A stretch of DNA of 19,229 nucleotides from Gammaproteobacteria bacterium (GCA_006227085.1 SBFY01000125.1:1-19229); one strand, 5' to 3'. Shown: positions 1 through 6,980, counted from the stretch's first letter. The notes: generated by a model not told the origin, from the sequence alone. Program-made: numbers and translations.

Positions 1-2
1 TT

Positions 3-95
3 CACCCGATCGCGATGGAAGACGGCCTGCGTTTTGCTATCCGCGAAGGTGGCCGCACGGTAGGTGCTGGCGTCGTCGCCAAGGTTATCGAGTAA
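3..95 (+). CDS. tuf: Elongation factor Tu, 3' end (partial)
   Basis: The last 30 codons of an EF-Tu gene enter from the left edge and end at TAA 93-95. The visible tail ends in GRTVGAGVVAKVIE, which matches the C-terminal beta-barrel (domain 3) of EF-Tu; E. coli ends almost identically. EF-Tu is the GTPase that carries aminoacyl-tRNA to the ribosomal A site. Its place just before the S10 operon is the usual end of the str operon (rpsL-rpsG-fusA-tuf) in gammaproteobacteria. The GTPase domain lies outside the window. It is closed by its own terminator and so is probably separate from the S10 transcript. Confidence 0.95.
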   Translation, partial: HPIAMEDGLRFAIREGGRTVGAGVVAKVIE

Positions 96-112
96 GGCCC
101 GTTTGGGCAGGG

Positions 113-142
113 AAAGGCCCCCTCCTGGAGGGGGCCTTTTTT
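113..142 (+). terminator. Intrinsic terminator after tuf
   Basis: Two perfectly complementary 10-nt GC-rich arms, GGCCCCCTCC and GGAGGGGGCC (116-136, one nucleotide between them), are preceded by AAA and followed directly by six T residues (137-142). This is a textbook rho-independent terminator 20 nt after the tuf stop. It should insulate the S10 operon from str-operon transcription. Confidence 0.93.
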
Positions 143-200
143 GTCCCCGGGGTCTCCCGAGAGGGAGCAAAAATAGCGGTAAAGTGGGGCGGTTTGGCGC

Positions 201-229
201 TTGACAGTCCGTTGGCGCCTCTGTAGTAT
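201..229 (+). promoter_or_regulatory. Sigma-70 promoter of the S10 operon
   Basis: A perfect -35 TTGACA (201-206) is followed by a 17-nt spacer and a -10 TAGTAT (224-229, four of six consensus bases). Transcription should start near 236, leaving a leader of only about 50 nt before rpsJ. The bases after the -10 (CGCC at 231-234) are GC-rich, as in promoters under stringent (ppGpp) control; that regulation is inferred. A 7-bp direct repeat TTGGCGC flanks the -35 (194-200 and 212-218). Confidence 0.85.
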
Positions 230-285
230 TCGCCTTCCTTTTTTCAGGGTCTGGTGCCCTGGGTTGATTTGGTGGAGATGGATCA

Positions 286-597
286 GTGCAAAACCAGCGA
301 ATTCGCATACGCCTGAAGGCTTTTGATCATCGCTTGATTGATGTCTCTGCCCAGGAAATCGTGGAAACGGCCAAGCGTACCGGTGCCCAGATCAAGGGCC
401 CGATCCCGCTGCCGACCCGGAATGAGCGTTTTACGGTGCTGGTTTCCCCGCATGTGAACAAGGATGCGCGTGACCAGTACGAAATTCGCACCCACAAGCG
501 CCTGCTGGACATCGTGGAGCCAACCGACAAGACGGTTGATGCCCTGATGAAGCTGGATCTGGCGGCGGGTGTCGAGGTCCAGATCAGTCTGGGCTGA
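286..597 (+). CDS. rpsJ: Small ribosomal subunit protein S10 (uS10/NusE)
   Basis: S10 sits in the 30S head and, as NusE, joins NusB in the antitermination complex that acts on rRNA transcripts. The protein is 103 residues, the same length as E. coli S10, and begins MQNQRIRIRLKAFDH, close to the family N-terminus. The start is GTG, set by GGTGGAG (271-277) eight bases upstream; the nearer ATG at 278 is out of frame. It is first in the long ribosomal-protein run and directly downstream of the promoter at 201-229. The following gap to rplC is unusually long at 95 nt. Confidence 0.98.
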   Translation: MQNQRIRIRLKAFDHRLIDVSAQEIVETAKRTGAQIKGPIPLPTRNERFTVLVSPHVNKDARDQYEIRTHKRLLDIVEPTDKTVDALMKLDLAAGVEVQISLG

Positions 598-692
598 CAG
601 GTTTTTTCGGCCCCGTGAGGGGTGATTGTGTTGTGTAACGCCCTTGTGGCGGCCGGAGAGGGTGAAAGCCCCGTACACTGAGAGGAAAAGAA

Positions 693-1337
693 ATGACGAT
701 TGGTATTGTCGGCCGTAAAAGCGGCATGACTCGTGTTTTCACTGAAGACGGTTCTTCCGTTGCGGTGACGGTCATTGATGCGTCCCCGAATCGCGTGATG
801 CGTGTCAAGTCTGTCGATGGTGATGGTTATGACGCCGTCCAGGTAACTGCCGGCGAGCGTCGTGCTTCCCGTGTCACCAAGGCCGAGGCGGGTGAATTCG
901 CCAAGGCTGGCGTGGCGGCAGGTCGCGGTGTCTGGGAATTCCGGGCAGATGCTGGCCAGTTGGCGGAGCTTGCGCCGGGTGCAGAGCTGACGGTTGCAGC
1001 CTTTGAGGCTGGCCAGAAAGTCGATGTGACTGGTCAGTCCCGTGGTAAGGGCTTCCAGGGTGCTGTGCGCCGCTGGAACTTCCGCACCCAGGACGCTACC
1101 CATGGTAACTCGGTATCGCATCGCGCCCCGGGTTCCATTGGTCAGAACCAGACCCCGGGTCGTGTGTTCAAGGGCAAGAAAATGGCAGGCCATATGGGTG
1201 ACCGTCAGGTGACGACCCAGGGCCTGGAAGTGGTTCGCGTGGATGCCGAGCGCAACCTGCTCCTGATCAAAGGGGCGGTGCCGGGGGCTCCGGGCGGTGA
1301 TGTTATTGTGCGTCCGGCTATCAAAGCCCGGTCATAA
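693..1337 (+). CDS. rplC: Large ribosomal subunit protein L3 (uL3)
   Basis: L3 is an early-assembly 50S protein whose extended loop reaches toward the peptidyl-transferase centre. The 214-residue product is slightly longer than E. coli L3 (209). The central stretch about residues 127-165 contains WNFRTQDATHGNS and GSIGQNQTPG, nearly invariant in the family. Gln153 matches E. coli Gln150, the residue methylated by PrmB, so that modification may occur here too. The ATG is preceded by AGAGGA (681-686). It is 12 nt from rplD and clearly cotranscribed with it. Confidence 0.98.
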   Translation: MTIGIVGRKSGMTRVFTEDGSSVAVTVIDASPNRVMRVKSVDGDGYDAVQVTAGERRASRVTKAEAGEFAKAGVAAGRGVWEFRADAGQLAELAPGAELTVAAFEAGQKVDVTGQSRGKGFQGAVRRWNFRTQDATHGNSVSHRAPGSIGQNQTPGRVFKGKKMAGHMGDRQVTTQGLEVVRVDAERNLLLIKGAVPGAPGGDVIVRPAIKARS

Positions 1338-1349
1338 GAGGGGAACGCA

Positions 1350-1967
1350 ATGGAATTGAATATTGCTGCACCCGGTAAGGCTGCCGCAGGTAGCGTGAAG
1401 GTTTCCGAGGAGACCTTCGGCCGTGAGTTCAACGAAGACCTGATCCATCAGGTAGTGGTTGCTTATATGGCACGTGCCCGTCAAGGCAGTCGTGCCCAGA
1501 AAAACCGCTCCGATGTGAGTGGTGGTGGCAAGAAGCCGTGGCGCCAGAAGGGTTCAGGCCGTGCCCGTGCCGGCAGTATCCGTAGCCCGATTTGGCGTGG
1601 CGGCGGTGTGACTTTTGCTGCGCGTCCGCAGGATCACTCCCAGAAAGTGAACCGCAAGATGTATCGCGCTGCCATGCAGTCCATTTTGTCCGAGCTCGCT
1701 CGCCAGGATCGTCTGGTGGTCGTTGAGAATTTTGCGGTAGAAGCACCCAAGACCCGTCAGTTGATCAGCAAGTTGTCAGATTTTGGCCTGCGCAACGTCC
1801 TGATCGTGACAGATGCTATCGACGATAACCTGGCGCTGTCAGCACGTAACCTGCACGACGTGGGCGTGTGTGATGTGGCCAGTGTGAATCCGGTTAGCCT
1901 GGTGGCCTTTGAAAAGGTACTGGTGACCGTGCCTGCTTTGAAGCGTTTTGAGGAGGTGCTGGCATGA
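1350..1967 (+). CDS. rplD: Large ribosomal subunit protein L4 (uL4)
   Basis: L4 binds 23S rRNA domain I, and its long loop lines the peptide exit tunnel. The protein is 205 residues against 201 in E. coli. The loop region about residues 45-90 shows the expected basic, glycine-rich sequence, including SDVSGGGKKPWRQKGSGRAR. In E. coli and relatives L4 also represses its own operon through the S10 leader, but the leader here looks too short for that structure. An AGAGGGG site (1337-1343) precedes the ATG. The TGA overlaps the ATG of rplW, implying translational coupling. Confidence 0.98.
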   Translation: MELNIAAPGKAAAGSVKVSEETFGREFNEDLIHQVVVAYMARARQGSRAQKNRSDVSGGGKKPWRQKGSGRARAGSIRSPIWRGGGVTFAARPQDHSQKVNRKMYRAAMQSILSELARQDRLVVVENFAVEAPKTRQLISKLSDFGLRNVLIVTDAIDDNLALSARNLHDVGVCDVASVNPVSLVAFEKVLVTVPALKRFEEVLA

Positions 1968-2260
1968 ACCAGGAGCGTATTTACACGGTATTGCAGGCTC
2001 CGCACATCTCCGAGAAGTCAACGGTGGTGGCTGAGCGTAATAACCAGTTCGTGTTTCGTGTGGCTCCCGATGCTACCCGTGCCGAGATCAAAGCGGCTAT
2101 TGAGCAGCTGTTCAAGGTGACGGTTGTGGGTGTCCAGGTAGCTAACGTGAAAGGCAAGCTCAAGCACAACCGTTATGGCGCAAGTCGCCGTCCGAGCTGG
2201 AAGAAAGCGTATGTCCGTGTTGCCGAAGGGCAAGAAATCGATTTTTCTGTAGTGGCATAA
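1964..2260 (+). CDS. rplW: Large ribosomal subunit protein L23 (uL23)
   Basis: L23 lies at the mouth of the peptide exit tunnel, where trigger factor and the signal recognition particle dock. The 98-residue product is close to the E. coli length (100). It carries the family pattern: an N-terminal APHISEKS motif (residues 12-19), a central loop, and YGASRRPSWKKAYV (about 70-83). The ATG overlaps the rplD stop as ATGA, and the Shine-Dalgarno GAGGAGG lies inside the rplD end, so the two genes are probably translated together. Confidence 0.98.
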   Translation: MNQERIYTVLQAPHISEKSTVVAERNNQFVFRVAPDATRAEIKAAIEQLFKVTVVGVQVANVKGKLKHNRYGASRRPSWKKAYVRVAEGQEIDFSVVA

Positions 2261-2292
2261 CTGGCGTAAGACACAGGATTAGGTAAGTAGTC

Positions 2293-3117
2293 ATGGCTTT
2301 AGTAAAAATGAAACCGACATCTGCAGGCCGACGTTTCGTCGTTTCTGTAGCTACGCCGGACCTGCACAAGGGTGAGCCCTACCATCCCTTGCTGGAGAAG
2401 AAGAAAGGCTCTGGCGGGCGTAACAATGCTGGCCGTATCACCACACGTCATGTGGGCGGTGGTCATAAGCAGCATTATCGCAAGGTGGATTTCCGTCGTG
2501 ATAAGGATGGTATTCCTGCCAAGGTTGAGCGTATTGAATATGATCCGAACCGCTCTGCGCATATTGCCTTGGTGCTGTATGCGGATGGCGAGCGTCGCTA
2601 CATCATCGCTTCCCGTAACCTGGTGGCTGGTGACGTGCTGCAATCAGGTGCCGAAGCACCAATCCGTGAAGGTAACTGCCTGCCATTGCGCAATATCCCG
2701 CTGGGTAGCGTGGTGCATTGCATCGAGCTCAAGCCTGGCAAGGGTGCGCAGCTGGCGCGTAGCGCGGGTGCAGGCGTGCAGCTGGTGGCTCGTGAAGGAC
2801 AGTACGCAACCCTGCGTTTGCGCTCTGGTGAAATGCGTAAGGTTTCAGTGGATTGTCGTGCCACGCTGGGTGAAGTTTCCAATGCCGAGCACAACCTCAA
2901 GTCATTGGGTAAAGCGGGTGCCAGCCGTTGGCGCGGCATTCGCCCGACCGTACGTGGTATGGCGATGAACCCGGTGGATCACCCGCACGGTGGTGGTGAA
3001 GGCCGCAACAAGGGCATTCACCCGGTGTCACCATGGGGTACCCCGACCAAGGGTTACAAAACTCGTAAGAACAAGCGTACGGATAAGTTTATTGTCCGTC
3101 GCCGTGGTTCCAAATAA
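2293..3117 (+). CDS. rplB: Large ribosomal subunit protein L2 (uL2)
   Basis: L2 is a primary 23S rRNA binder required for subunit joining and for peptidyl-transferase assembly. The protein has 274 residues (E. coli 273). Two OB/SH3-like domains occupy roughly residues 60-200. The C-terminal loop MNPVDHPHGGGEGR (225-238) holds His230, equivalent to the functionally important E. coli His229. The start ATG has a modest AGGTAAG site upstream. It lies 32 nt after rplW and 19 nt before rpsS. Confidence 0.99.
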   Translation: MALVKMKPTSAGRRFVVSVATPDLHKGEPYHPLLEKKKGSGGRNNAGRITTRHVGGGHKQHYRKVDFRRDKDGIPAKVERIEYDPNRSAHIALVLYADGERRYIIASRNLVAGDVLQSGAEAPIREGNCLPLRNIPLGSVVHCIELKPGKGAQLARSAGAGVQLVAREGQYATLRLRSGEMRKVSVDCRATLGEVSNAEHNLKSLGKAGASRWRGIRPTVRGMAMNPVDHPHGGGEGRNKGIHPVSPWGTPTKGYKTRKNKRTDKFIVRRRGSK

Positions 3118-3136
3118 CAGTTGAGAGGGCTAGTCA

Positions 3137-3412
3137 GTGCCGCGTTCACTTAAAAAAGGTCCGTTTATTGATTTGCACCTGATGGCCAAGGTGGAAAAAG
3201 CGCTTGAAGCAAAAGACAAGCGCCCAATCAAGACCTGGTCGCGTCGTTCGATGATTGCGCCGGATATGGTGGGACTGACGATTGCAGTGCATAACGGTCG
3301 CCAGCATGTTCCCGTGTTTGTGACGGAAGACATGGTGGGGCACAAATTGGGTGAGTTCGCTGTGACCCGTACCTTTAAAGGTCACGCGGCTGACAAGAAA
3401 GCGAAGAAATAA
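3137..3412 (+). CDS. rpsS: Small ribosomal subunit protein S19 (uS19)
   Basis: S19 is located in the 30S head next to S13 and contacts the A-site tRNA region and the inter-subunit bridge. The product has 91 residues (E. coli 92) and starts MPRSLKKGPFID, a hallmark of the family; the GHKLGEFAVTR segment near residue 69 is also conserved. Translation starts at GTG 3137 with GAGAGGG (3123-3129) upstream. It fits the normal S10-operon slot between rplB and rplV. Confidence 0.98.
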   Translation: MPRSLKKGPFIDLHLMAKVEKALEAKDKRPIKTWSRRSMIAPDMVGLTIAVHNGRQHVPVFVTEDMVGHKLGEFAVTRTFKGHAADKKAKK

Positions 3413-3423
3413 GGGTTAAGGAA

Positions 3424-3774
3424 ATGGAAGTAGCAGCAAAATTGCGTGGCGCTCGCATCTCTGCCCAGAAGGCGCGTCTTGTCGCTGACCAGGTGCGCGG
3501 CAAGCCGGTAGGTGAGGCACTGAATGTGTTGGGCTTTAGCACCAAGAAGGCAGCAGCCTTGATCAAGAAAGTGCTGAACTCAGCGATTGCCAATGCTGAA
3601 CATAACGAAGGCGCGGACGTGGACGAGCTGCGAGTCGCTTCTATTTGTGTTGATGAGGGTATGACGCTGAAGCGTATCAAGCCCCGTGCAAAAGGCCGTG
3701 CAGACAGAATTTCCAAGCGCACCTGTCATATCACCATCAAGGTGAGCGATAGCAGCGCGAAGCGTGGGGTGTAA
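3424..3774 (+). CDS. rplV: Large ribosomal subunit protein L22 (uL22)
   Basis: L22 reaches through the 50S subunit, and its beta-hairpin forms part of the exit-tunnel constriction, where macrolide-resistance changes occur. The 116-residue protein is a little longer than E. coli L22 (110); the extra residues are a short C-terminal tail (SSAKRGV). Conserved segments SAQKARLVADQVRG (13-26) and the hairpin region KRIKPRAKGRADRI (83-96) are present. rpsC begins only 2 nt after its stop. Confidence 0.98.
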   Translation: MEVAAKLRGARISAQKARLVADQVRGKPVGEALNVLGFSTKKAAALIKKVLNSAIANAEHNEGADVDELRVASICVDEGMTLKRIKPRAKGRADRISKRTCHITIKVSDSSAKRGV

Positions 3775-3776
3775 TC

Positions 3777-4442
3777 GTGGGTCAGAAAGTTAATCCAGTC
3801 GGTATCCGCTTAGGCATCGTTCGGGAACATAACTCGGTCTGGTATGCCGATTCCAAAAAATATGCAGATCAGCTGATCGCCGATCTCAAGGTGCGTGAGT
3901 TCCTGGAAAAGAAACTGGAAAGCGCATCCGTGAGCCGTGTTGTGGTTGAGCGTTTGGCCCAGCAAGCCAAGGTCACCATTCATACAGCGCGCCCCGGTAT
4001 TGTGATTGGCAAGAAAGGCGAAGACGTCGAGCGCCTCAAGAAAGAAGTGGCTGCCATGATGGGTGTGCCCGTGAATCTTGATGTGGCTGAAATCCGCAAG
4101 CCTGACCTGGATGCCAAGCTGGTTGCTCAGAGTGTTGCCCAGCAGCTGGAGCGTCGCGTGATGTTCCGTCGCGCCATGAAGCGTGCTGTGCAGAATGCCA
4201 TGCGCCAGGGTGCCTTGGGTGTGAAGATCCAGGTGAGTGGGCGTGTAGGCGGTGCAGAAATCGCCCGTACCGAATGGTATCGCGAGGGTCGGGTGCCTTT
4301 GCACACCCTGCGTGCCGATATTGATTATGCGACCGCTGAAGCCAAGACCACTTATGGGGTAATCGGCGTGAAGGTATGGATCTTCAAGGGCGAAGTTTTT
4401 GGCCATGAAGACAAATCTGCCAAAGCGGCTCCTGCAAACTAA
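3777..4442 (+). CDS. rpsC: Small ribosomal subunit protein S3 (uS3)
   Basis: S3 forms part of the mRNA entry channel of the 30S subunit, where it helps unwind mRNA. The N-terminal KH domain (about 38-107) contains the RNA-binding loop GIVIGKKGEDVE. The C-terminal domain carries the conserved MFRRAMKRAVQNAMR and GGAEIARTEWYREGRVPLHT stretches. The start is GTG two bases after the rplV stop, and its ribosome site lies inside rplV. At 221 residues it is shorter than E. coli S3 (233), because the basic C-terminal tail is reduced to about 15 residues. Confidence 0.98.
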   Translation: MGQKVNPVGIRLGIVREHNSVWYADSKKYADQLIADLKVREFLEKKLESASVSRVVVERLAQQAKVTIHTARPGIVIGKKGEDVERLKKEVAAMMGVPVNLDVAEIRKPDLDAKLVAQSVAQQLERRVMFRRAMKRAVQNAMRQGALGVKIQVSGRVGGAEIARTEWYREGRVPLHTLRADIDYATAEAKTTYGVIGVKVWIFKGEVFGHEDKSAKAAPAN

Positions 4443-4456
4443 GGAAGTAGATCATC

Positions 4457-4870
4457 ATGTTGCAGCCGAAACGCACAAAATTTCGCAAGCAGATGAAGGG
4501 TCGCAATCGCGGCTTGGCTCATCGTGGTAGCAAGGTCAGCTTTGGTGAGTACGGGCTGAAGTGTATTGGTCGTGGCCGTATTACTGCGCGCCAGATCGAA
4601 GCAGCTCGTCGGGCGATGACTCGTCACATCAAGCGTGGCGGCAAAATCTGGATCCGTGTGTTCCCTGACAAGCCGATCACCAAGAAGCCTTTGGAAGTTC
4701 GTCAGGGTAAAGGTAAGGGTAACGTTGAGTACTGGGTTGCCCAGATCCAGCCTGGCAAGGTTCTTTATGAAGTTGAAGGTGTGGAAGAAAGCCTGGCACG
4801 TGAAGCCTTTGCGCTTGCTGCTGCCAAGCTGCCGATCCCCACAGTATTTGTTAAGCGGACGGTGCTGTAA
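4457..4870 (+). CDS. rplP: Large ribosomal subunit protein L16 (uL16)
   Basis: L16 binds late in 50S assembly between the peptidyl-transferase centre and 5S rRNA and helps position A-site tRNA. It has 137 residues (E. coli 136). It begins MLQPKRTKFRKQMKGRNRG, and the EVRQGKGKGNVEYWV segment contains Arg82. That residue corresponds to E. coli Arg81, which the oxygenase RoxA/YcfD hydroxylates in some gammaproteobacteria. The stop overlaps the rpmC start by one base (TAATG), suggesting coupling. Confidence 0.98.
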   Translation: MLQPKRTKFRKQMKGRNRGLAHRGSKVSFGEYGLKCIGRGRITARQIEAARRAMTRHIKRGGKIWIRVFPDKPITKKPLEVRQGKGKGNVEYWVAQIQPGKVLYEVEGVEESLAREAFALAAAKLPIPTVFVKRTVL

Positions 4871-5061
4871 TGAAAAGCAGTGAATTGCGTGAAAAATCGG
4901 TGGAAGAACTGAACAAGACACTGCTCTCGCTTCGTGAGCAGCAGTTCCGCCAGAACATGCAAAAGGCTACTGGCCAGCTTGGCCAGACGCATTTGTTAAA
5001 GCAGACCCAGCGTGAAATCGCCCGGGTTAAAACCATCCTCCGTGAAAAGGCAGGTAAGTAA
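4870..5061 (+). CDS. rpmC: Large ribosomal subunit protein L29 (uL29)
   Basis: L29 is a small helical hairpin protein beside L23 at the exit-tunnel mouth and contributes to the docking site for nascent-chain factors. The product is 63 residues, the same length as E. coli L29. It shows the two-helix pattern: MKSSELREKSVEELN, then LREQQFRQNMQKATGQL. The start shares an A with the rplP stop, and rpsQ begins one nucleotide after its own stop, so the three genes are tightly packed. Confidence 0.97.
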   Translation: MKSSELREKSVEELNKTLLSLREQQFRQNMQKATGQLGQTHLLKQTQREIARVKTILREKAGK

Positions 5062-5062
5062 C

Positions 5063-5332
5063 ATGGCGGAAGGCAAGGCAAAAGTCGTTCGTTCACTGAC
5101 GGGTAAAGTGGTCAGTGACAAGATGGATAAAACCATCACGGTGCTGGTAGAGCGTCGTGTGAAGCATCCGGTCTATGGCAAATACATCACGCGTTCAAGC
5201 AAATTGCATGCGCATGATGAAAAGAACGAATGCAAGGTAGGCGATACCGTGACGATCAGTGAGACCCGTCCTTTGTCAAAAACAAAGACATGGGCACTGG
5301 TTGCAGTGGTTGAGCGGGCTGTACAGGTTTGA
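5063..5332 (+). CDS. rpsQ: Small ribosomal subunit protein S17 (uS17)
   Basis: S17 is an OB-fold protein that binds 16S rRNA early in 30S assembly. I place the start at ATG 5063 (89 residues), because AGGTAAG (5052-5058) precedes it and the protein then aligns with the family (E. coli 84). An in-frame upstream GTG at 5012 would only extend into rpmC. Conserved features are GKVVSDKMDKTITV (14-27), KHPVYGKYITRS and KVGDTVTISETRPLSKTK. It is the last gene of the classical S10 group. Confidence 0.97.
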   Translation: MAEGKAKVVRSLTGKVVSDKMDKTITVLVERRVKHPVYGKYITRSSKLHAHDEKNECKVGDTVTISETRPLSKTKTWALVAVVERAVQV

Positions 5333-5364
5333 TGCACTAAGGCAGTGCGAGCGGGAGTGAATCC

Positions 5365-5733
5365 ATGATCCAGACAGAAAGTTATCTTGATGTTGCAGAT
5401 AACAGCGGTGCACGCAAAGTCATGTGCATCAAGGTGCTTGGCGGTTCACGTCGCCGGTATGCGCATATTGGCGACCTGATCAAGGTGACCGTCAAGGAAG
5501 CGATTCCGCGTGGCAAGGTGAAGAAAGGCCAGGTGATGAATGCAGTAGTGGTTCGTACCCGTAAAGGCGTTCGTCGTCAGGATGGTTCATTGATCCGTTT
5601 TGATGACAATGCTGCCGTGCTGCTGAATAACCAGTTGGCGCCGATCGGCACACGTATTTTTGGACCGGTGACGCGTGAACTGCGTACCGAGCGTTTTATG
5701 AAAATCATCTCACTGGCACCTGAAGTGCTCTGA
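5365..5733 (+). CDS. rplN: Large ribosomal subunit protein L14 (uL14)
   Basis: L14 is a five-stranded barrel on the 50S interface that contacts 16S rRNA and is the docking site of the silencing factor RsfS. The 122-residue product (E. coli 123) begins MIQTESYLDVADNSGARKVM, the family signature. GGGAG upstream sets the ATG. In E. coli the spc operon promoter lies before this gene; here only 32 nt separate it from rpsQ. They hold a small hairpin (5334-5348) but no visible promoter, so readthrough from the S10 promoter is likely. Confidence 0.98.
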   Translation: MIQTESYLDVADNSGARKVMCIKVLGGSRRRYAHIGDLIKVTVKEAIPRGKVKKGQVMNAVVVRTRKGVRRQDGSLIRFDDNAAVLLNNQLAPIGTRIFGPVTRELRTERFMKIISLAPEVL

Positions 5734-5758
5734 GTGGGACAAGACTAGGGTCTTTGTT

Positions 5759-6079
5759 ATGCGTAAATTGCGTCGCGATGATGAAGTAGTGATCCTGACC
5801 GGTAAGGACCGCGGTAAGCGCGGGAAGATCGTTCGCGTCCTCCAGGATGCGGATCAGGTCCTGGTGGCAGGTATCAATGTAGCCAAGCGCCATACGCGCC
5901 CGAACCCCCAGATGGGTGTGACCGGCGGTATCGTGGAAAAGGAAATGCCCATTGATATCTCCAATGTGGCCATCCTGAACCCGAAGACGCAAAAAGCTGA
6001 CAAAGTGGCTATCAAGGTACTGGAAGACAATACCCGTATCCGTGTTTTCAAATCGACTGGCGAAGCCATCGACGGCTAA
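5759..6079 (+). CDS. rplX: Large ribosomal subunit protein L24 (uL24)
   Basis: L24 is one of the assembly-initiator proteins of the 50S subunit and later sits near the tunnel exit. The 106-residue product (E. coli 104) starts with a KOW motif, DEVVILTGKDRGKRGKI (about 7-23), followed by the conserved GINVAKRHTRPNPQ. The ATG has AGGG (5747-5750) upstream. In E. coli, repressor S8 acts on the mRNA at the next junction, rplX-rplE; I could not identify that structure reliably here by eye. Confidence 0.97.
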   Translation: MRKLRRDDEVVILTGKDRGKRGKIVRVLQDADQVLVAGINVAKRHTRPNPQMGVTGGIVEKEMPIDISNVAILNPKTQKADKVAIKVLEDNTRIRVFKSTGEAIDG

Positions 6080-6096
6080 TAGGCCCGGAGCAAAAA

Positions 6097-6636
6097 ATGG
6101 CAAGGTTGAAGCAAGTTTACAAGAATGAAATTGCCCCCAAGCTGAAAGAAGAGCTCGGGCTGGCTAATGTCATGGAAGTGCCGCGTATCACCAAGATCAC
6201 CCTGAACATGGGTTTGGGTGAAGCGTTGGCGGATAAAAAGATCCTGGAGCATGCCTTGAATGACATGACCCGGATCAGTGGCCAGAAGCCGGTGGTGACC
6301 AAGGCGCGCAAATCAGTAGCAGCCTTCAAGGTTCGTGAAGGTTGGCCGATTGGTTGCAAGGTGACCTTGCGCTCAGATCGCATGTATGAATTCCTGGATC
6401 GCCTGATCACTATCGCGATTCCCCGTATTCGCGACTTCCGTGGTATTAGCGCCAAATCGTTTGATGGTCGTGGCAACTTCGCCATGGGCGTGACGGAACA
6501 GATCATTTTTCCAGAAATTGATTACGACAAAATTGATGCAGTGCGTGGCATGGATATCACCATTACCACCACCGCTCGCACTAACGAGGAAGGTCGTGCG
6601 CTGCTGAAAGCGTTCAACTTCCCATTTAAAGGTTGA
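6097..6636 (+). CDS. rplE: Large ribosomal subunit protein L5 (uL5)
   Basis: L5 binds 5S rRNA in the central protuberance and contacts P-site tRNA and S13. The product is 179 residues, the same as E. coli. Conserved segments include EVPRITKITLNMGLGEA (about 27-43), SGQKPVVTKARKSVA and the C-terminal GMDITITTTARTNEEG. The ATG follows a CGGAG site by about eight bases. It lies 17 nt after rplX and 10 nt before rpsN. Confidence 0.98.
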   Translation: MARLKQVYKNEIAPKLKEELGLANVMEVPRITKITLNMGLGEALADKKILEHALNDMTRISGQKPVVTKARKSVAAFKVREGWPIGCKVTLRSDRMYEFLDRLITIAIPRIRDFRGISAKSFDGRGNFAMGVTEQIIFPEIDYDKIDAVRGMDITITTTARTNEEGRALLKAFNFPFKG

Positions 6637-6646
6637 GGAAACCCTG

Positions 6647-6952
6647 ATGGCAAAGAAATCCATGTTGGCACGGGAAAAAAAGCGCGCAGAGCTGGTCGTC
6701 AAGCATGCGGCAAAGCGCGCTGCCCTGAAGGAAATCATTCGCAACCCGGAGAGCAGTGATGAAGCTCGCTGGGATGCCCAGGTTGCCCTGCAGAAGCTGC
6801 CACGTGATGCCAGCCCGATTCGCCAGCAGCGTCGCTGCCGCGTGACGGGTCGTCCGCGCGGGGTTTACCGCAAGTTTGGATTGGGGCGCAATAAATTGCG
6901 CGAGGCTGCCATGCGTGGCGATATCCCTGGCTTGGTGAAGGCCAGCTGGTAA
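6647..6952 (+). CDS. rpsN: Small ribosomal subunit protein S14 (uS14), zinc-free form
   Basis: S14 is in the 30S head beside S3, S10 and S19. It is the long 101-residue form. The C-terminal part has CRVTGRPRGVYRKFGLGR with only one cysteine instead of the two CxxC pairs of the short zinc-binding form. This is the C-minus type usual in gammaproteobacteria, so it should not need zinc. GAGGA precedes the ATG. The gene lies between rplE and rpsH, as in E. coli. Confidence 0.98.
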   Translation: MAKKSMLAREKKRAELVVKHAAKRAALKEIIRNPESSDEARWDAQVALQKLPRDASPIRQQRRCRVTGRPRGVYRKFGLGRNKLREAAMRGDIPGLVKASW

Positions 6953-6980
6953 CAGGCGAATTGGACGGAGTGTTTGAATC

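Noticed and set aside
327..1193. 288-codon minus-strand frame over rpsJ and rplC
   Set aside because: Antisense shadow of two conserved ribosomal genes; no Shine-Dalgarno and no homology that I recognise.
5012..5062. Upstream GTG extension of rpsQ
   Set aside because: It overlaps rpmC, adds 17 residues with no S17 homology, and the ATG at 5063 has a good ribosome site.
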